Below are positions 7,713-10,163 of a stretch of 10,163 nt of DNA, one piece after another; positions within the stretch are counted from its first letter, which is position 1; the number at the start of each line of letters is the position of its first letter. Position numbers and translations under genes: made by a program. This DNA is from Emcibacteraceae bacterium (GTDB lineage Bacteria > Pseudomonadota > Alphaproteobacteria > Sphingomonadales > Emcibacteraceae): the NCBI GenBank assembly GCA_016763335.1, contig JAESUD010000183.1:1-10163 (forward strand), given 5' to 3'. A model generated the notes under the pieces. It ran no database searches. It was not told the origin of the DNA and worked only from the letters and a program-made list of their open reading frames with translations.

Positions 7713-8288
7713 ATGCCACAAACTGCCCCGCCGGATATTGGACAAAAAATAAAACAGCTTCGTGCGTCAAAAAACCTGACCCTCGATCAATTGGCAGGTC
7801 TGAGCGGTGTATCCAAATCCATGCTATCGCAAATCGAACGAAACAAAACCAATCCAACAGTCGCCACACTGTGGAGCCTCACCCGTGCTCTCGGTGTAGA
7901 GATCGGTGAGTTGCTCGGCAGTCCTCATAAAAAAGAAGAGAAAAAAAGCAAAATATCTGTAACCAAAAACCATCAAACGCCTGAAATTCAAAGCGCTGAT
8001 GGCAAGTGTACGCTCAGAATACTCGGCCCTCTCGACCTTGTTTCACATGTTGAGTGGTATGATGTCATTATAGAACAAGATGGTGTTCTTGCTTCTGAGC
8101 CACATGTAAAAGGCACCAAAGAACATTTGACCATTTTAAGTGGCAAGGTTTCCATTTCATCAGAAAGTGATCAATTGCTTTTATCTGCGGGCGATACTGC
8201 CCGCTATAACGCTGATGTTGAACATTATATTAAGAATGTCGGCGAACATAATGCCCATGCTATTTTAATGGTTCATACCCCTAAATAA
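7713..8288 (+). CDS. XRE family transcriptional regulator with C-terminal cupin domain
   Basis: A 191-residue cytosolic DNA-binding protein of the XRE-cupin class. Residues 10-66 form the helix-turn-helix domain: I-G-Q-K-I-K-Q-L-R, T-L-D-Q-L-A, recognition helix S-K-S-M-L-S-Q-I-E-R (34-43), then N-P-T-V-A-T-L-W. A charged linker (72-80) leads to a cupin domain at about 110-189. It contains E-P-H-V-K-G-T-K-E-H-L-T-I-L-S-G (129-144) and G-D-T-A-R-Y-N-A-D-V-E-H (160-171); His131, Glu137 and His171 sit near expected cupin ligand positions. Such regulators usually sense a small metabolite through the cupin. kbl and tdh follow in the same direction after about 110 bases, and the same 13-base element lies upstream of this gene and of kbl. 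Threonine, glycine or 2-amino-3-ketobutyrate are possible effectors by inference only. Start at ATG 7713 with AGGA ten bases upstream. Confidence 0.92.
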   Translation: MPQTAPPDIGQKIKQLRASKNLTLDQLAGLSGVSKSMLSQIERNKTNPTVATLWSLTRALGVEIGELLGSPHKKEEKKSKISVTKNHQTPEIQSADGKCTLRILGPLDLVSHVEWYDVIIEQDGVLASEPHVKGTKEHLTILSGKVSISSESDQLLLSAGDTARYNADVEHYIKNVGEHNAHAILMVHTPK

Positions 8289-8385
8289 TTAATATGTTAT
8301 ATTAAAAATTTTATTGTATTATTTAATATATTAGATATGTTATCCTTTATATTGTACAAACTGAGTCGATGAATGATTTAACCAT
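8289..8385 (+). promoter_or_regulatory. AT-rich regulatory region upstream of kbl-tdh
   Basis: It holds TATATTGTACAAA (8348-8360), nearly identical to the element over the regulator's own -10; within it are a TATATT box (8348-8353) and the palindrome TTGTACAA (8352-8359). No good -35 sits upstream of that box, which could mean activation is needed. ATATGTTAT occurs twice (8292-8300 and 8335-8343), 43 bases apart start to start. TTAATAT-GTT-ATATTAA (8289-8305) could be a weak all-AT hairpin just after the regulator stop, but I would not call it a terminator. TAATATATTA (8324-8333) is a short palindrome. Confidence 0.45.
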
Positions 8386-8387
8386 AT

Positions 8388-8394
8388 GGAGCGG
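8388..8394 (+). promoter_or_regulatory. Ribosome binding site that sets the kbl start
   Basis: GGAGCGG precedes the ATG at 8398 by three bases. An in-frame ATG at 8386 overlaps this site and has no Shine-Dalgarno sequence of its own. Starting at 8398 gives exactly 398 residues, the E. coli Kbl length, and puts the PLP lysine at 244 as in E. coli. Confidence 0.75.
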
Positions 8395-8397
8395 ATT

Positions 8398-9594
8398 ATG
8401 ACCGATCGTTATCAAGAATTTTTAACTGAAAAACTGGCCGAACTTAAAACAGAAGGTCTCTATAAATCAGAACGGGTTATCACATCACCACAAAGTTCTG
8501 CCATTAAAGTAGCAGGCACTGATGGCCGTGATTTTATAAATTTTTGCGCCAATAACTACCTCGGCCTATCTAATGATCAAACCCTTGTAAAAACGGCTAA
8601 AGAAGCCCTAGATAAATACGGTTATGGCATGTCATCCGTACGGTTTATTTGCGGTACTCAGGATATTCATAAAGAACTAGAAGCCAAACTGGCAAAATTT
8701 CTAAGCATGGAAGATGTCATTTTATACCCGAGTTGCTTTGATGCCAATGCCGGTCTTTTTGAAACATTGCTTGGTCCTGAAGATGCCATTATTTCAGATG
8801 CTCTTAATCATGCCAGTATCATTGACGGCGTGCGTTTATGCAAAGCACAGCGCTTCAGGTACGCCAATAATGATATGGAAGCGCTTGAAAACTGTTTAAA
8901 AGATGCGGCCTCTGCCCGTTTTAGAATAATCGCTACTGACGGTGTATTTTCAATGGACGGTATTCTTGCAAATCTTCCCGCGATATGTGATCTCGCCGAA
9001 AAATATGATGCTATGGTCATGGTTGATGATAGTCATGCCGTTGGCTTTACCGGTAAAACCGGTGCTGGCACACCTGAATTTTTTGGTGTTCAGGACCGGG
9101 TCGATATTATCACCGGCACTTTAGGTAAAGCTATGGGCGGTGCATCAGGTGGTTACACCGCGGCTTCGAAAGAAATTGTTGAATGGCTCAGGCAACGTTC
9201 TAGGCCTTATCTTTTTTCCAATACTCTAGCCCCCGTCATTGCCGCAACATCCTGTAAAGTTATTGATTTGCTTGGTGAACGAAGTGAACTACTTGAAAAA
9301 CTGGTTTGGAATAGTAATTATTTCCGAAGTAAGATGACCGCGCTTGGCTTTACCCTCGCCGGGGCTGATCATGCTATTATCCCCGTAATGCTCGGCGATG
9401 CTAAACTTGCAAGCGAAATGGCTGATAAACTTCTTGAGCAAGGAATATTTGTTACCGGGTTTTCGTTCCCGGTTGTACCAAAAGGTCAGGCAAGGATAAG
9501 AACTCAAATGTCCGCTGCCCACACGCAGGATCAACTGGATAAAGCAATTGAGGCCTTTGCGAAAATCGGCCGCGAACTAACCATCATAGAATAG
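8398..9594 (+). CDS. kbl: Glycine C-acetyltransferase (2-amino-3-ketobutyrate CoA ligase)
   Basis: A PLP-dependent alpha-oxoamine synthase family enzyme. It cleaves 2-amino-3-ketobutyrate with CoA to glycine and acetyl-CoA, the second step of threonine degradation through Tdh. It has 398 residues from the ATG at 8398. Key stretches follow E. coli Kbl closely: [67 protein letters not shown], and T-G-T-L-G-K-A with the PLP-binding Lys244. The C-terminal [18 protein letters not shown] block separates Kbl from BioF and 5-aminolevulinate synthase relatives. tdh follows after 8 bases, so the two are one operon; the upstream XRE-cupin gene is the likely local regulator. Confidence 0.97.
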   Translation: MTDRYQEFLTEKLAELKTEGLYKSERVITSPQSSAIKVAGTDGRDFINFCANNYLGLSNDQTLVKTAKEALDKYGYGMSSVRFICGTQDIHKELEAKLAKFLSMEDVILYPSCFDANAGLFETLLGPEDAIISDALNHASIIDGVRLCKAQRFRYANNDMEALENCLKDAASARFRIIATDGVFSMDGILANLPAICDLAEKYDAMVMVDDSHAVGFTGKTGAGTPEFFGVQDRVDIITGTLGKAMGGASGGYTAASKEIVEWLRQRSRPYLFSNTLAPVIAATSCKVIDLLGERSELLEKLVWNSNYFRSKMTALGFTLAGADHAIIPVMLGDAKLASEMADKLLEQGIFVTGFSFPVVPKGQARIRTQMSAAHTQDQLDKAIEAFAKIGRELTIIE

Positions 9595-9602
9595 GTGTAA
9601 TC

Positions 9603-10163
9603 ATGAAAAGCCTTGTTAAAGCAAAACCTGAAGTTGGTATTTGGCTCGAAGACGTTCCCGTGCCGGAAATTGGCCATAACGATGTTTTGGTTAAAGTGAA
9701 TAAAACAGCTATTTGCGGTACTGATATTCATATTTATAATTGGGATGCCTGGGCCCAGAAAACCATCCCTGTTCCCATGACTGTAGGTCATGAGTTTGCA
9801 GGGGTCATAGTAGAAAAAGGTTCTGAAGTTAAAGGTATAAACATTGACGACCGGGTTTCAGCCGAAGGGCACGTTACCTGTGGTCATTGCCGAAAATGCC
9901 GGGCGGGTGAACGCCATTTATGTAGAAATACTATTGGTATCGGCGTCAACCGAGCTGGTGCTTTTGCAGAATTTATTAGCGTACCTGCATCGAATATCTG
10001 CCCACTCCCCGATACTATCAGTGATGACCTCGGTGCTATGCTCGACCCACTTGGAAATGCTGCACATACCGCGCTTGAATTTGATTTGGTCGGCGAAGAT
10101 GTATTAATCACCGGCGCGGGACCCATCGGTATTATGGCTGTCGCCATTGCAAAACATGTCGGT
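9603..10163 (+). CDS. tdh: L-threonine 3-dehydrogenase, N-terminal part (3' end outside window)
   Basis: A zinc-dependent medium-chain dehydrogenase that oxidises L-threonine with NAD+ to 2-amino-3-ketobutyrate, the substrate of Kbl. 187 codons are present of about 341 in E. coli. Catalytic-site residues Cys38, Thr40, His43, His63 and Glu64 stand at the E. coli positions (A-I-C-G-T-D-I-H and V-G-H-E). The structural zinc cysteines are complete at 93, 96, 99 and 107 (C-G-H-C-R-K-C and H-L-C). The start of the Rossmann motif, I-T-G-A-G-P-I-G, is reached before the window ends. AGGTG (9593-9597) overlaps the kbl stop and serves the ATG at 9603, so translation is probably coupled to kbl. The order kbl then tdh is the same as in E. 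coli. Confidence 0.97.
   Translation, partial: MKSLVKAKPEVGIWLEDVPVPEIGHNDVLVKVNKTAICGTDIHIYNWDAWAQKTIPVPMTVGHEFAGVIVEKGSEVKGINIDDRVSAEGHVTCGHCRKCRAGERHLCRNTIGIGVNRAGAFAEFISVPASNICPLPDTISDDLGAMLDPLGNAAHTALEFDLVGEDVLITGAGPIGIMAVAIAKHVG

Noticed and set aside
7673..7909. A 78-codon plus-strand frame overlapping the start of the XRE-cupin gene
   Set aside because: It runs in another frame through the conserved helix-turn-helix coding region and has no domain-like content.
8386..8397. kbl start at the upstream in-frame ATG
   Set aside because: It adds four residues, has no ribosome site, and overlaps GGAGCGG, which serves the ATG at 8398.

Overview
The window looks like chromosomal core DNA of a flagellated alphaproteobacterium with rather AT-rich intergenic regions. 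Three things point there: YggT directly upstream of FolD, a large SBBP-propeller/flagellin-like protein resembling Caulobacter FlaEY beside a FliL-like gene, and an XRE-cupin regulator in front of kbl-tdh. The order cannot be settled from this sequence. A moderate-GC lineage such as Kordiimonadales, Emcibacterales or Sneathiellales is a guess. I see no insertion sequences, phage genes, CRISPR array, tRNA or rRNA.

Layout. Bases 1-864 (+) are the C-terminal polymerase domain of DNA polymerase I, cut by the window edge. Tail to tail with it, with no gap, is a minus-strand pair: a large flagellar-type protein (4074 down to 1298) followed 13 bases later by a secreted FliL-like protein (1284-865). 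The large gene carries a one-base frame break near 2284-2286 that splits an otherwise continuous protein of about 925 residues. A 175-base divergent intergenic region (4075-4249) separates this pair from a plus-strand run: yggT (4250-4549), folD (4577-5458), a MATE transporter (5535-6911) and, overlapping it by four bases, a PlsC-type acyltransferase (6908-7666).

The right end is a threonine-catabolism locus: an XRE-cupin transcription regulator (7713-8288), then kbl (8398-9594) and tdh (9603 to the window edge). Tdh oxidises L-threonine to 2-amino-3-ketobutyrate, and Kbl cleaves that with CoA to glycine and acetyl-CoA. The region before the regulator and the region before kbl share a 13-base element, TATATTG(A/T)ACAAA, matching at 12 of 13 positions. 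In front of the regulator it lies in an inverted repeat over a plausible -10 box. This makes the regulator a candidate autoregulator and controller of kbl-tdh.

Most of the window is ordinary housekeeping. The points worth following up are the frame break in the FlaEY-like gene, which has a canonical-form slippery heptamer just upstream, and the shared candidate operator of the XRE-cupin/kbl/tdh locus. I found no clear new multi-gene system.
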